From positions 1 through 7,261 of the forward strand of contig CAMFJP010000072.1 of NCBI GenBank assembly GCA_945957075.1: a stretch of DNA of 7,261 bases, given 5' to 3'. Positions within the stretch are counted from its first letter, which is position 1, and each line of letters begins with the position of its first letter. A model generated the notes under the pieces. That model was not told the origin of the DNA. It saw nothing but the letters and a program-made list of their open reading frames with translations, and made no database searches. Shown here piece by piece: positions 7,065 through 7,261 of the stretch. The stretch comes from an uncultured Chlamydiae bacterium (lineage in GTDB: Bacteria > Chlamydiota > Chlamydiia > Chlamydiales > Rhabdochlamydiaceae). The translations under genes were made by a program, and so were the position numbers.

Positions 7065-7109
7065 ATGAACGCATCATAACATAAGAGGCCCTGTAAAGGC
7101 AATGATTTT

Positions 7110-7136
7110 TTAGCACTTGGAGCCTCGGAGCGCCAA
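7110..7136 (-). promoter_or_regulatory. CIRCE operator (HrcA binding site), degenerate
   Basis: On the plus strand it reads TTAGCACTT-N9-GAGCGCCAA, against the consensus TTAGCACTC-N9-GAGTGCTAA. The left arm matches 8 of 9, the right arm 7 of 9, and the nine-base spacer is exact. It lies 45 nt upstream of the hrcA ATG, in the position expected for the early transcribed leader. The context (directly ahead of hrcA-grpE-dnaK) makes chance very unlikely. The imperfect right arm may mean weaker HrcA binding than at a perfect site. Confidence 0.9.
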
Positions 7137-7145
7137 TTTTTATCT

Positions 7146-7151
7146 ATAATA
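7146..7151 (-). promoter_or_regulatory. Possible -10 element of the hrcA operon promoter
   Basis: TATTAT on the minus strand, about 10 bp upstream of the CIRCE edge, would start transcription near 7139 and place CIRCE at the very start of the transcript, the usual geometry. No convincing -35 is seen 16-18 nt further up. A second possibility is TATAAC (7173-7178) with TTCAAG (7195-7200) at a 16-nt spacing. Confidence 0.35.
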
Positions 7152-7170
7152 TACTGATAATTAATTACTT

Positions 7171-7261
7171 ATGTTATACAGCCGTATAAAAAATCTTGAA
7201 AAAGAACAGAAGGCTTGTAGTTGGCTTATAGAGACATGTCGGGGACAAGTCCTTTGGCATT
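7171..7261 (+). CDS. Possible start of a divergent gene, cut by the window edge
   Basis: An ATG at 7171 opens a plus-strand frame of 30 codons that runs uninterrupted off the right edge, preceded by an in-frame TAA at 7162-7164. The peptide begins MLYSRIKNLEKEQKACSWL and looks protein-like (charged helix, then Trp/Cys residues), but I do not recognise it. A perfect TATAAT (7145-7150, plus) lies about 20 nt upstream, without a good -35 and without a Shine-Dalgarno before the ATG. An alternative start at 7236 in another frame follows AGAG more closely. The stretch is also short enough to be open by chance, and the minus strand holds competing short frames ending at 7226 and near 7175 that could be the end of a gene upstream of hrcA. 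Existence and strand are both uncertain. Confidence 0.3.
   Translation, partial: MLYSRIKNLEKEQKACSWLIETCRGQVLWH

Noticed and set aside
7065..7087. Upstream ATGs before hrcA (for example at -10, -13 and -18) as a leader peptide or longer start
   Set aside because: The -18 ATG is in frame but meets TGA at once; the others give a 17-residue out-of-frame peptide without a ribosome-binding site.

Overview
The window is a piece of a chromosome from a member of the phylum Chlamydiota, probably an environmental (amoeba- or animal-associated) chlamydia rather than a Chlamydia species. The evidence is the gene order hrcA-grpE-dnaK, the close resemblance of the DnaK and HrcA sequences to chlamydial homologues as I remember them (for example RNYFAKLE...GFLR in the HrcA winged helix and the IEEAEVEIL tail of DnaK), and a chlamydial-style C-terminal extension on HrcA. 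A standalone E. coli-type asparaginyl-tRNA synthetase sits in the same gene string. Chlamydia trachomatis and its relatives lack this enzyme, which argues against the family Chlamydiaceae. The species cannot be fixed from the sequence alone.

Layout. The left edge (1-522, plus strand) is the C-terminal 173 residues of a GTP-type phosphoenolpyruvate carboxykinase. It converges, with only 8 bp between the stop codons, on an unrecognised 228-residue protein gene (531-1217, minus). Everything from 1282 to 7064 is one tightly packed minus-strand series, read right to left: hrcA, grpE, dnaK, nfo (endonuclease IV) and asnS. The gaps are 4 bp, a 4-bp ATGA overlap, 7 bp, and a 23-bp overlap. I see no terminator between these genes, so they look like one transcription unit of about 5.8 kb. 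In front of hrcA is a degenerate but correctly spaced CIRCE operator (7110-7136) next to an AT-rich promoter region. From 7171 to the right edge there may be the start of a divergent plus-strand gene, which is poorly supported.

How the genes work together. HrcA represses its own operon through CIRCE, and its activity is known to depend on GroEL (GroEL is not in this window). GrpE is the nucleotide-exchange factor for DnaK, so the first three genes are a self-regulated chaperone module. The next two genes, an AP endonuclease for base-excision repair and an aminoacyl-tRNA synthetase, have no direct chaperone role but seem to share the transcript, so they may respond to heat shock. The 64-bp gap before the orphan gene contains a plausible separate promoter, so that gene is likely expressed independently.

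Most of the window is conserved housekeeping sequence. No mobile elements, CRISPR arrays, tRNAs or rRNAs were seen. The items most worth a second look are the extension of the heat-shock operon into nfo-asnS, the presence of AsnRS, the unrecognised 228-residue protein, and the possibly shared divergent control region at the right edge.
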